A stretch of DNA of 20,907 nt from Erysipelotrichaceae bacterium (lineage in GTDB: Bacteria; Bacillota_I; Bacilli_A; Erysipelotrichales; Erysipelotrichaceae), in assembly GCA_017419065.1 (NCBI GenBank), contig JAFOMB010000073.1, forward strand, positions 1 through 20,907, given 5' to 3'. The translations under genes were made by a program, and so were the position numbers. The notes beneath the pieces are model-generated. The model had not been told where the DNA came from. It did not search any database and saw only the letters and a program-made list of their open reading frames with translations. Positions 14,964 through 20,907 of the stretch are shown here, in pieces (position 1 is the first letter of the stretch; every line of letters begins with the position of its first letter).

Positions 14964-15526
14964 TGATCGGATTCTTACGGGGCACAGTCCATGCCTTTGG
15001 ACTGGATTACTGTCTGCTGGATGTCAACGGTGTGGGCTACCGCATCCGTTTTCATCATCCCGAAGCACTCTCTACCGGGAAAGAAATGACCATCTACACC
15101 TATCAGAACGTCCGGGAAGATGAGATCTCCCTGTTCGGCTTCCTGTCTCTGGAGGAGTATGATCTTTTCGTCAAGCTGATCTCCGTCAAGGGTCTGGGTC
15201 CGAAGATCGCCACCAACATCCTGGCGACTGCCTCAGTAGGCGCGGTCATAGAAGCCGTGGAGAACGGCGATGTGGCCTTCATGAAGAGGATGCCGGGTGT
15301 CGGCAATAAGATGGCCAGCCAGATCATCCTCGACCTCAAGGGAAAACTGGTCGAAGCAGAGACAGCGGCTGCTCCGTATAACGAAAAGCTCAGGACCGCT
15401 TCCGAAGCTCTGAAGTCTCTCGGCTACAAGCCAAGCGAGATCAAGGGCGTCATCAAGAAACTCTCGGAAGAGGACATGAGCGAAGACGAATACATCCGTA
15501 AAGCCTTAGGCATGCTGGCAAAGTGA
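14963..15526 (+). CDS. ruvA: Holliday junction branch migration protein RuvA
   Basis: A 187-residue subunit that binds four-way DNA junctions as a tetramer and loads RuvB. It has an N-terminal OB fold (MIGFLRGTV, DVNGVGYRI), two helix-hairpin-helix motifs (SVKGLGPKIATNIL; RMPGVGNKMASQIILDL) and a flexible linker to the C-terminal RuvB-binding domain (SEALKSLGYKPSEI). Length is normal. It lies 21 bases after obgE and 7 before ruvB. Confidence 0.97.
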   Translation: MIGFLRGTVHAFGLDYCLLDVNGVGYRIRFHHPEALSTGKEMTIYTYQNVREDEISLFGFLSLEEYDLFVKLISVKGLGPKIATNILATASVGAVIEAVENGDVAFMKRMPGVGNKMASQIILDLKGKLVEAETAAAPYNEKLRTASEALKSLGYKPSEIKGVIKKLSEEDMSEDEYIRKALGMLAK

Positions 15527-15533
15527 GGAGACT

Positions 15534-16532
15534 ATGGAAGAGATCCTTTCCGCTAAGAAACAGATGCTGGACGACGATGTGACGCTCCGTCCGCAGTCTT
15601 TGAAAGAATACATCGGCCAGAAGAACATGAAGGACAACCTGGATATTTTCATACAGGCTGCCAAGATGAGAGAGGAATCCCTCGATCACGTCCTGCTCTA
15701 CGGTCCTCCGGGCCTCGGCAAGACCACGATGGCCTATATCCTGGCCAATGAGATGGGGACCAAGGTCAAGGTGACCAGCGGCCCGAGTATCGAAAGAAGC
15801 GGTGACCTGGCGGCGATCTTATCGACCCTGGAGCCGGGTGATATCCTCTTCATCGATGAGATCCACCGTCTGCCGAAGATGGTCGAAGAAGTCCTCTATC
15901 CGGCGATGGAAGACTTCGTCATCGACATCGTCGTCGGCAAGGATGAAGGATCCCGTTCCATCCGTCTCGATCTGCCGCCATTTACCTTAGTCGGTGCCAC
16001 GACACGCTATGGCGCGATCTCTTCGCCTCTGCGTGACCGTTTCGGCATCACCTTCAAACTGGAATACTACACCGAAGAAGAGCTCTCCCAGATCGTCCGC
16101 AGGACATCGAGAGTTTTTGAATCCTCCATCGATGAGGAAGCGGTCCATGAGATCGCCAGACGTTCCCGCGGTACTCCGCGTATCGCCAACCGTCTCTTCC
16201 GCAGAGTGAGAGACTTTGCGCAGGTCCTCAATGACGGACAGATCGATCTCTCCCTCACGCAGGACGCCCTGGAGAAACTGAAAGTCGACTCCCTGGGATT
16301 AGACAGCGTGGATATCCGCTACCTTCGCGGCATCATCGAACGCTACCACGGCGGTCCGGTAGGGGTGGAAGCCATCGCCAGTGCCATCGGTGAAGAGACC
16401 ATCACCCTGGAAGATGTCAATGAACCGTATCTCCTGCAGATCGGTTTCATCAACCGTACAGCCAGAGGCCGTATGGCAACGCAGAAAGCCTATGAACATC
16501 TGAAAATAAATGAGGTTCATCCGCTCTTCTAA
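15534..16532 (+). CDS. ruvB: Holliday junction DNA helicase RuvB
   Basis: A 332-residue AAA+ motor that drives branch migration with RuvA. It has Walker A GPPGLGKTT (57-65), Walker B LFIDEIHR (105-112), the sensor segment VGATTRYG, the arginine-finger region SPLRDRFG and a C-terminal winged helix with GGPVGVEAIA. The ribosome binding site GAGGAG lies just before the ATG at 15534. No terminator is visible before the rpmG promoter. Confidence 0.98.
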   Translation: MEEILSAKKQMLDDDVTLRPQSLKEYIGQKNMKDNLDIFIQAAKMREESLDHVLLYGPPGLGKTTMAYILANEMGTKVKVTSGPSIERSGDLAAILSTLEPGDILFIDEIHRLPKMVEEVLYPAMEDFVIDIVVGKDEGSRSIRLDLPPFTLVGATTRYGAISSPLRDRFGITFKLEYYTEEELSQIVRRTSRVFESSIDEEAVHEIARRSRGTPRIANRLFRRVRDFAQVLNDGQIDLSLTQDALEKLKVDSLGLDSVDIRYLRGIIERYHGGPVGVEAIASAIGEETITLEDVNEPYLLQIGFINRTARGRMATQKAYEHLKINEVHPLF

Positions 16533-16533
16533 C

Positions 16534-16563
16534 TTGATTATCTTTGTTTTTATATGATATTAT
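16534..16563 (+). promoter_or_regulatory. rpmG promoter
   Basis: TTGATT (16534-16539) and TATTAT (16558-16563) are 18 bases apart, with transcription predicted from about 16570. This leaves a short leader containing the ribosome binding site AGAGGAGG (16578-16585). Confidence 0.55.
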
Positions 16564-16593
16564 TTAATGGCGTAAAAAGAGGAGGTCGTAGAA

Positions 16594-16743
16594 ATGAGAG
16601 ACGATATTACATTCAAGTGCACAGAATGTGGTGAAGAAAACTATATCGGCACCAGAAATAAGAAGAAGCATCCGGAAAAGATGGAAATCAAAAAATACTG
16701 CCCTAGATGTAACAAGATGACTGTTCACAAGGAGAAGAAATAA
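16594..16743 (+). CDS. rpmG: 50S ribosomal protein L33, zinc-binding form
   Basis: A 49-residue protein. Two Cys-x2-Cys pairs (Cys9/Cys12 and Cys36/Cys39) hold a zinc ion, so this is the C+ form rather than the zinc-independent paralogue used under zinc limitation. The motifs FKCTECGEENY and YCPRCNKMTVHKE are typical. The start ATG at 16594 follows AGAGGAGG at 8-base spacing. A terminator begins in its last codons. Bacteria often carry a second, cysteine-free L33; none is in this window. Confidence 0.96.
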   Translation: MRDDITFKCTECGEENYIGTRNKKKHPEKMEIKKYCPRCNKMTVHKEKK

Positions 16744-16762
16744 GCGGAAACGCTTATTTTTT
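16738..16762 (+). terminator. rpmG terminator
   Basis: AAATAAGCG (16738-16746), loop GAAA, and CGCTTATTT (16751-16759) form a 9-bp perfect stem followed by TTT. It overlaps the stop codon of rpmG and ends only 8 bases before the next ATG. Confidence 0.88.
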
Positions 16763-16769
16763 GTAGGAT

Positions 16770-17366
16770 ATGGAGATCAGACGTTTTGTCCTGGGTCCCA
16801 TCGCGACCAATACCTATCTGCTCACAGAAGGAGGGGAAGCCCTCCTGATCGATCCGGCGTCCAAGCCGGAGAAACTCATTTCTCTCCTAGGGGACCTGCA
16901 CTTATGCGGGATCCTTCTGACACACGGCCACTTCGATCACATCAAGGCTGTAGACGGCCTCTATCATCACTATCACTGTCCTGTCTATCTCCATCCCGCT
17001 GATGAGGAACTCGCCAGAGACAAGTACTCCGGTGCCTCCTTCGGCCTCACGAGCTATATCAGCGTCCCGACGATCCCTCTTAAGGAAGGGATGACGGAGA
17101 TCGGACCGTTTCGCTTTGAGACCGTCTTCACTCCGGGCCATACCGAAGGCTCGGTGATCTTCCTCTTTGACCATGACATCTTTACCGGTGATACGCTGTT
17201 TCGGGGAAGTGTCGGCCGGACCGACCTCAAGGGTGGAAACAACGTCAAGCTGAAGGATTCCCTGCGCTACTTCCATACCTTAAGCGGCGACTATAAGATC
17301 TACCCGGGTCACGAAGAAGAGACGACCCTGGCGGAAGAACTGGTCTATAATCCATATCTTCATTGA
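16770..17366 (+). CDS. metallo-beta-lactamase-fold hydrolase, glyoxalase II-like (YqgX type)
   Basis: A 198-residue, probably cytosolic dinuclear-zinc hydrolase. Metal ligands visible are THGHFDH (51-57), His124 in TPGHTEGS, Asp141 in TGDTLF and His181 in YPGHEEET. The order matches the short hydroxyacylglutathione hydrolase-like group found next to the comG region in Firmicutes. The substrate is unknown. The ATG is 8 bases after a terminator T-run and has only a weak ribosome binding site (TAGGAT), so expression may depend on rpmG read-through. A strong terminator follows. Confidence 0.9.
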   Translation: MEIRRFVLGPIATNTYLLTEGGEALLIDPASKPEKLISLLGDLHLCGILLTHGHFDHIKAVDGLYHHYHCPVYLHPADEELARDKYSGASFGLTSYISVPTIPLKEGMTEIGPFRFETVFTPGHTEGSVIFLFDHDIFTGDTLFRGSVGRTDLKGGNNVKLKDSLRYFHTLSGDYKIYPGHEEETTLAEELVYNPYLH

Positions 17367-17373
17367 AGAAGAG

Positions 17374-17400
17374 AAAAAATCATCGAAAGATGATTTTTTT
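17374..17400 (+). terminator. terminator after the hydrolase gene
   Basis: AAAAAATCATC (17374-17384), loop GAAA, GATGATTTTTT (17389-17399): an 11-bp perfect stem running into a T. It separates the hydrolase from the comG operon. Confidence 0.88.
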
Positions 17401-17413
17401 GTGAGGAAATCGG

Positions 17414-17445
17414 CCTCCTCCTGTCAATAAAGATAGTAGAGGAGG
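17414..17445 (+). promoter_or_regulatory. hairpin masking the comGA ribosome binding site
   Basis: CCTCCTC (17414-17420) is an exact complement of GAGGAGG (17439-17445), the ribosome binding site of comGA, with an 18-base loop. If transcription starts upstream of 17414, the site would be paired in the folded mRNA. I found no convincing promoter in the 50 bases before comGA, and no recognisable competence-factor box. Confidence 0.5.
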
Positions 17446-17451
17446 GTGAAT

Positions 17452-18408
17452 ATGGAAGAGAGACTTCTGGCGATCCTTCGGCTGGCATTGCGGTCGAAAG
17501 CTACAGATATCCATTTTACACAGAGGGGTTCGGAGATCATCATCGAGATGAGAGTAGAGAATCATCTAAGGAGGGTGAAGAGCGCCTTTCAGGATGAGAA
17601 ACTGCTGAGATACCTCCAGTATCTCTCCAATCTCGATGTCGGGAATGTCCTGTCTCCCCAGACAGGACAGTTTGAGATGGAAGTGGACGGGGTGACCCTG
17701 TCGCTGCGCTTCGCGGTGATACACTCCTACCGCTTTACCAATGCGGTGCTGCGCATCCTGAATTCCTCTTTGAAGATCGAAGCTTCCAGACTGTCTTCGA
17801 TTACGGAACAGAACGAACTTTTCGCTTCGCTGATGAAGCTGCCGTACGGCCTCATCCTGTTTTCCGGTCCGACGGGATCCGGGAAGACCACCAGTATCTA
17901 TGCCTTACTGGAGAGCGTGAAAGATAAGAAGATCTTCACGATCGAAGATCCCATCGAGGTCTATCACGACGGCTTTGTCCAGCTGCAGGTCAATGAATCC
18001 CTGGGCTTCGGCTATCACGAAGGGGTGAAGCAGATCCTGAGACACGATCCGGATATCATCCTGATCGGCGAGATAAGAGATGAAAAGGCCGCCCGCATCG
18101 CGGTGACGGCTGCCAATACCGGTCATCTCGTCTTATCGACCATCCACGCCTCTACGGCGTCTTCCTGCGTTTCCAGGATGAGCGACCTCGGGGTGAAGGA
18201 GGAACATCTCTATGAGATCCTCGTGTGCCTGAGCGGACAGCGGATGATGATCGAAAAGGGCAGCGGGAAAAGAAGGGTCCTCTACGAGATCATGGATCAG
18301 GAAGAGATCGCCTACTTCCGGCAGTATGGCCGGAATTCTCCTTCTTTCCAGAGTCTTTCCAGACAGATCGAAGAGGGGAGAAGGGAAGGGCTCTTTGAAG
18401 AAAACTAA
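17452..18408 (+). CDS. comGA: competence pilus assembly ATPase ComGA
   Basis: A 318-residue GspE/PilB-family ATPase that drives assembly of the DNA-uptake pseudopilus at the inner face of the membrane. It has Walker A GPTGSGKTT (139-147), the Asp box IEDPIE (about 164-169), Walker B DPDIILIGEIRD (199-210) and the His box TGHLVLSTIHAS (223-234). It lacks the long N1 domain of PilB, as usual for ComGA. The start is the ATG at 17452; an in-frame GTG at 17446 lies inside the ribosome binding site. It is the first gene of the comG operon and overlaps comGB by 14 bases. Confidence 0.95.
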   Translation: MEERLLAILRLALRSKATDIHFTQRGSEIIIEMRVENHLRRVKSAFQDEKLLRYLQYLSNLDVGNVLSPQTGQFEMEVDGVTLSLRFAVIHSYRFTNAVLRILNSSLKIEASRLSSITEQNELFASLMKLPYGLILFSGPTGSGKTTSIYALLESVKDKKIFTIEDPIEVYHDGFVQLQVNESLGFGYHEGVKQILRHDPDIILIGEIRDEKAARIAVTAANTGHLVLSTIHASTASSCVSRMSDLGVKEEHLYEILVCLSGQRMMIEKGSGKRRVLYEIMDQEEIAYFRQYGRNSPSFQSLSRQIEEGRREGLFEEN

Positions 18409-19384
18409 GTCCCTGTCTTTCCAGGATCTGTGTTTTCTCTCTTCCTTACTCTCGACCGGTCTTTCTCTATCCTTCGCCATGGAGCTTTTGAAGGAGAAAA
18501 GGAACGCGGTCATTCTTGAAGATATTTTGAAGAGGATGGAGAAGGGGGAAGGGGCGGAAGAGACCTTTCAGGACCATCTTCCCGAAGGCCTGGGGACCTA
18601 TCTGCTTCCCCTGTGCCGGGTCCTGCCTTTTCAGGAGGCGCTGTCCTTATCGCTGTCCTTCCGGGAAAGACAGGAGAAAAGCCGGAAGGAGATCCTGGGA
18701 TCCCTGGCCTATCCGTGCATCCTTCTCTTTGTCTCGCTGACACTTCTCTATCTGTTTGACCTGTACGGCCTCGATACCATCCTGTCCCTGCTTTCCGCCT
18801 TTCAGGAGAGCGGGGAGGCCTATCTGATCCTTAGGAAGATCATCCGCGTCGTCATCCATCTCTTCTTTCTGCTTCTCCTCATTTTCCTCGCCGGCTTCCT
18901 CTACTTTTCTTCCGCGAAGCGTCTTGTCTATTTCTATGTCCTCTTATCGCGCTGCCTCCCGGATTCGCTTCTCCATCTCTACTACACCGGGGAATTCATC
19001 TCATTGTTTGCGGAAACGGTGAAGATGGGCTATAAGACGAAGGAGTCGATGGACATCCTCAAGACCATCCGGAAAAAGCCGGTCATCTCTTTTCTGGCCT
19101 ATCACCTCGATGAGGAGCTCTCCGGCGGATCCACCCTGAAAGAGGCGGCTTCGCTGGTCTACTTCGATTCCTCTCTTTCTCATTTCCTGCGCATCGCCTC
19201 CCACACCTCTTCCTTCGCAGAGATCCTGGAGACCTACGCCGATCTCTGCCTCAAGAGGATACAGAAGAAGGCGAAAGCGCTGACGCTTGTCATACAGTGC
19301 CTTTCCTACGCCTTCATCGGGATCGTGCTGATCTTCATCTACCGGATCCTCTTCATCCCCATGCAGGCGATATCCGGCTTCTAG
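18395..19384 (+). CDS. comGB: competence pilus membrane platform protein ComGB
   Basis: A 329-residue GspF-family polytopic membrane protein. It has two type II secretion F-like repeats with hydrophobic segments at about SLAYPCILLFVSLTLLYL, VVIHLFFLLLLIFLAGFL and CLSYAFIGIVLIFIYRILF. It opens KKTKSLSFQDLCFLSSLLSTG, typical of the F-domain start. The start chosen is a TTG at 18395, with AAGGG (18386-18390) as ribosome binding site, overlapping comGA; an ORF extending back to 18326 only reads over comGA. It anchors ComGA and the pilin base. Confidence 0.9.
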   Translation: MKKTKSLSFQDLCFLSSLLSTGLSLSFAMELLKEKRNAVILEDILKRMEKGEGAEETFQDHLPEGLGTYLLPLCRVLPFQEALSLSLSFRERQEKSRKEILGSLAYPCILLFVSLTLLYLFDLYGLDTILSLLSAFQESGEAYLILRKIIRVVIHLFFLLLLIFLAGFLYFSSAKRLVYFYVLLSRCLPDSLLHLYYTGEFISLFAETVKMGYKTKESMDILKTIRKKPVISFLAYHLDEELSGGSTLKEAASLVYFDSSLSHFLRIASHTSSFAEILETYADLCLKRIQKKAKALTLVIQCLSYAFIGIVLIFIYRILFIPMQAISGF

Positions 19385-19395
19385 AAAGGAGTTCC

Positions 19396-19692
19396 ATGAA
19401 ACGAAATGCCTTTACGCTTCTGGAAATGATCGTCGTCGTCATGATCATCTCCATCCTCTTCCTCCTCACCGTTCCCAACGTCACCAAGGTCATACAGTCC
19501 GTCGACGCAAAGGCCTGCAACGCCATGACCAAGGTCATCGATACGGCCATCGTCCAGTACAAGCTCGACCATGATTCCCTGCCTTCCAGCATCCAGGATC
19601 TCGTCTCGGGCGGCTATATCACGGAGTCGCAGACGGTGTGCTCCAATGGCAAGTCCCTCTATCTCCAGGACGGGCATGCGGTCCATGACTAG
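19396..19692 (+). CDS. comGC: major competence pseudopilin ComGC
   Basis: A 98-residue pre-pilin. The class III leader MKRNA is followed by FTLLEMIVVVMIISILF, with Glu at position 5 of the mature protein and a single hydrophobic helix, so prepilin peptidase (ComC, not in this window) should cut before Phe6. A C-terminal globular part follows. A good ribosome binding site, AAAGGAG (19386-19391), precedes the ATG at 19396. This protein forms the shaft of the uptake pseudopilus. Confidence 0.94.
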   Translation: MKRNAFTLLEMIVVVMIISILFLLTVPNVTKVIQSVDAKACNAMTKVIDTAIVQYKLDHDSLPSSIQDLVSGGYITESQTVCSNGKSLYLQDGHAVHD

Positions 19693-19978
19693 AAGGGCCT
19701 TTACCCTGGTGGAGATGCTGGCAGGGATGGCGGTATTGTCCTGTCTTCTCCTCTTCTTTCTTCCCCATCTGGAGGTCTCTGACACCTCCCATCTCTGCTT
19801 TATCGAAAACTATCTCCAAGACTTTTTAGAGGCCTACAGCGGAAAGAGATATACAGAGGTGGAAGGAAGTGACTTACACTTCAACACCGATGGCAATATC
19901 AATCTCGGAAAGACTCTCTACTTCGGTCCCCATCACGTGATCGTCCATCTGGCCAACGGCTATCTCACCTGTGACTAG
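19676..19978 (+). CDS. comGD: minor competence pseudopilin ComGD
   Basis: A pre-pilin of 100 residues from the ATG at 19676, or 97 from the ATG at 19685; AGGA at 19667-19670 favours the first by spacing, while leader length fits either. The leader ends TRRA before FTLVEMLAGMAVLSC, with Glu at position 5, and the hydrophobic helix runs to about residue 31. The body includes DTSHLCFIENYLQDF. It overlaps comGC by 17 bases and the next gene by 8. Assigned by order and leader; the short body resembles ComGD only loosely. Confidence 0.8.
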   Translation: MRSMTRRAFTLVEMLAGMAVLSCLLLFFLPHLEVSDTSHLCFIENYLQDFLEAYSGKRYTEVEGSDLHFNTDGNINLGKTLYFGPHHVIVHLANGYLTCD

Positions 19979-20183
19979 GAAGGCCTTTCTGTTTGCGGAC
20001 AGCCTCGTCTGTATCGCCGTTGTCTCGGCTTTGGCACTCCTGTGTCTTTCGGTATATCAGCTCCGGGAGAACCATCAGGATCTTAAAGAAAGCTACGGGG
20101 AGAGGATGGAGGAGAGACTTGAGATGATCTTCCATGGGATCCCGCCATGCGAAAGGTGTGTATGGGAAGATGAGCAGCCTTAG
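19971..20183 (+). CDS. small minor pseudopilin, ComGE position
   Basis: A 70-residue protein starting at a GTG (19971) that overlaps comGD. The leader VTRKA precedes FLFADSLVCIAVVSALALL, a pilin-like N-terminus in which the conserved Glu5 is replaced by Asp. It lacks a ribosome binding site and is likely coupled to comGD. It is short for ComGE and lacks a large globular head. The position between comGD and the ComGF-like gene supports the ComGE role; the sequence alone would not. Confidence 0.65.
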   Translation: MTRKAFLFADSLVCIAVVSALALLCLSVYQLRENHQDLKESYGERMEERLEMIFHGIPPCERCVWEDEQP

Positions 20184-20721
20184 AAACCTGCTGGCACTGA
20201 TCATCCTGATCGCTTTCCTGCCGGTGAGTCTTTCTGTCTTTCGGGCCTGCGGCTTCTATGAGTATGAGTATCTTGAGATGGAGGAGGAGATAGAGCTCAT
20301 GAAGCTGAGGGAAGTGCTCTTGCTTTCCTATGAACTGGAAAGGACAGATCACGAACTGCGCTTCTTCTATCAGGGAAAGCCTCACACGCTGTCTCTTATC
20401 AGCGGGAAGCTCATCCTTCAGCCGGGGACCGTGATCTATCTGAGCGGGATAGAGGATCTTCATTTCCATGAGAAAAACGGCTGTATCGCCGTTTTCTATG
20501 CCAGAGAGGGGAGGGAGTATGAAAAAACGCTCTTCAGAGCGGAAAGCCTTTATCTCCGAGATCTTCCTGATCATCTTTCTGAACTGCCTGAATCTATCCC
20601 TTCTTCAGATCAGCTATCTGGAGACCTATTCGAGGATCATGGAGGGGATGGAAGACTACCTGGAGATCTTCGGGAGAGAAGCAGTGATCATGGAGAGACT
20701 GAAATGCCACTACCTGAATGA
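20170..20721 (+). CDS. comGF: ComGF-like competence protein, with an abnormal C-terminus
   Basis: The ATG at 20170 (14 bases inside the preceding gene) opens a 183-residue frame. It begins with a hydrophobic helix (LLALIILIAFLPVSLSVF), followed by EEEIELMKLREVLLLSYELER, GTVIYLSG and GCIAVFYAREGREYEKTLF, the layout of ComGF. The natural family end would be near residue 125-130. Beyond that the frame runs on for about 50 polar residues (SSDQLSGDLFEDHGG) in a different frame from the next gene. This tail is probably a by-product of a lost stop or a frameshift rather than a real domain. Confidence 0.72.
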   Translation: MSSLRNLLALIILIAFLPVSLSVFRACGFYEYEYLEMEEEIELMKLREVLLLSYELERTDHELRFFYQGKPHTLSLISGKLILQPGTVIYLSGIEDLHFHEKNGCIAVFYAREGREYEKTLFRAESLYLRDLPDHLSELPESIPSSDQLSGDLFEDHGGDGRLPGDLRERSSDHGETEMPLPE

Positions 20722-20860
20722 GGAAGAGGGGACTCCGGAAGGGGATTCCCGGTTAGTCAGTATCAATGGAAAAGAGTACACTTACTCTCTCGTCTTTGAA
20801 GGAAGGACATGTACCTATACAGTGGAGGACAGGATGATCACGTCTTTCTGCTTTTCCTGA
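20519..20860 (+). CDS. small pseudopilin-like protein, ComGG position
   Basis: A 113-residue protein from the ATG at 20519, preceded by GGGGAGGG (20508-20515). It has a basic leader (MKKRSSERKA), then FISEIFLIIFLNCLNLSLL, a hydrophobic helix with an acidic residue at position 4 rather than 5, then a helical stretch and a small globular end (INGKEYTYSLVFEG). It overlaps the comGF frame by 203 bases. This is the last gene of the comG operon. No ComGG motif is recognisable; the call rests on order and on the pilin-like start. Confidence 0.65.
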   Translation: MKKRSSERKAFISEIFLIIFLNCLNLSLLQISYLETYSRIMEGMEDYLEIFGREAVIMERLKCHYLNEEEGTPEGDSRLVSINGKEYTYSLVFEGRTCTYTVEDRMITSFCFS

Positions 20861-20870
20861 AGGTGTCTGT

Positions 20871-20899
20871 TTTCAATTTGAAAGATTTTTCTATATAAT
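20871..20899 (+). promoter_or_regulatory. promoter for the gene beyond the right edge
   Basis: TATAAT (20894-20899) lies 17 bases after TTTCAA (20871-20876). Eight bases remain to the window end, beginning GGGAAGG, which could be a ribosome binding site. Confidence 0.5.
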
Positions 20900-20907
20900 G
20901 GGAAGGT

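Noticed and set aside
18326..18394. comGB starting at 18326
   Set aside because: It would overlap comGA by 83 bases; the extra residues are unlike the family, and TTG 18395 has a site just upstream.

Overview
The window reads as a chromosomal housekeeping and competence region of a low-to-mid GC Firmicute, most likely a member of the Erysipelotrichia or a close relative. This rests on three things: the rplU-prp-rpmA-obgE order, in which L27 carries a cleavable N-terminal extension; a zinc-type L33; and a comG type IV pilin operon. Strong AAGGAGG-type ribosome binding sites and compact TATAAT promoters fit this. The species assignment is inference. No IS element, CRISPR array, tRNA or rRNA was seen.

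Region 1 (1-4907). The tail of an unidentified gene is followed by glnS (glutaminyl-tRNA synthetase) with its own promoter. A shared bidirectional terminator then separates glnS from a convergent P2-type cation ATPase. The 159-base leader of the ATPase has the hallmarks of a yybP-ykoY manganese riboswitch: a GGGAGUAG core, a closing P1 helix starting at the predicted transcription start, and an intrinsic terminator directly in front of the ribosome binding site. This suggests the ATPase exports Mn2+ (possibly with Ca2+) and is switched on by Mn2+.

Region 2 (4914-6730). Divergent from the ATPase is a multi-zinc-ribbon DUF4428-type protein with a pentapeptide NNYNQ repeat. It converges on a DUF937 (YidB-like) gene through a second bidirectional terminator.

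Region 3 (6780-12587). dnaE (DNA polymerase III alpha with a degenerate PHP domain) overlaps an OmpR-family response regulator, which overlaps its histidine kinase, which overlaps a TrmN6-like tRNA methyltransferase. The dnaE promoter places the transcription start on the ATG, so the transcript would be leaderless. ruvA shows the same geometry.

Region 4 (12579-17400). rplU is preceded by a structured leader (L21 leader candidate), then prp, rpmA, a terminator, obgE, ruvA, ruvB, rpmG, a terminator and a glyoxalase II-like metallo-beta-lactamase hydrolase. Prp cuts the extension of L27, so protease and substrate sit together.

Region 5 (17414-20860). A comG operon: ATPase ComGA, membrane platform ComGB, major pseudopilin ComGC, and three or four small minor pseudopilin genes with tight overlaps. 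The ComGA ribosome binding site lies in a predicted hairpin. The last two genes overlap by about 200 bases in different frames, which is unusual. The window ends in a promoter for the next gene.
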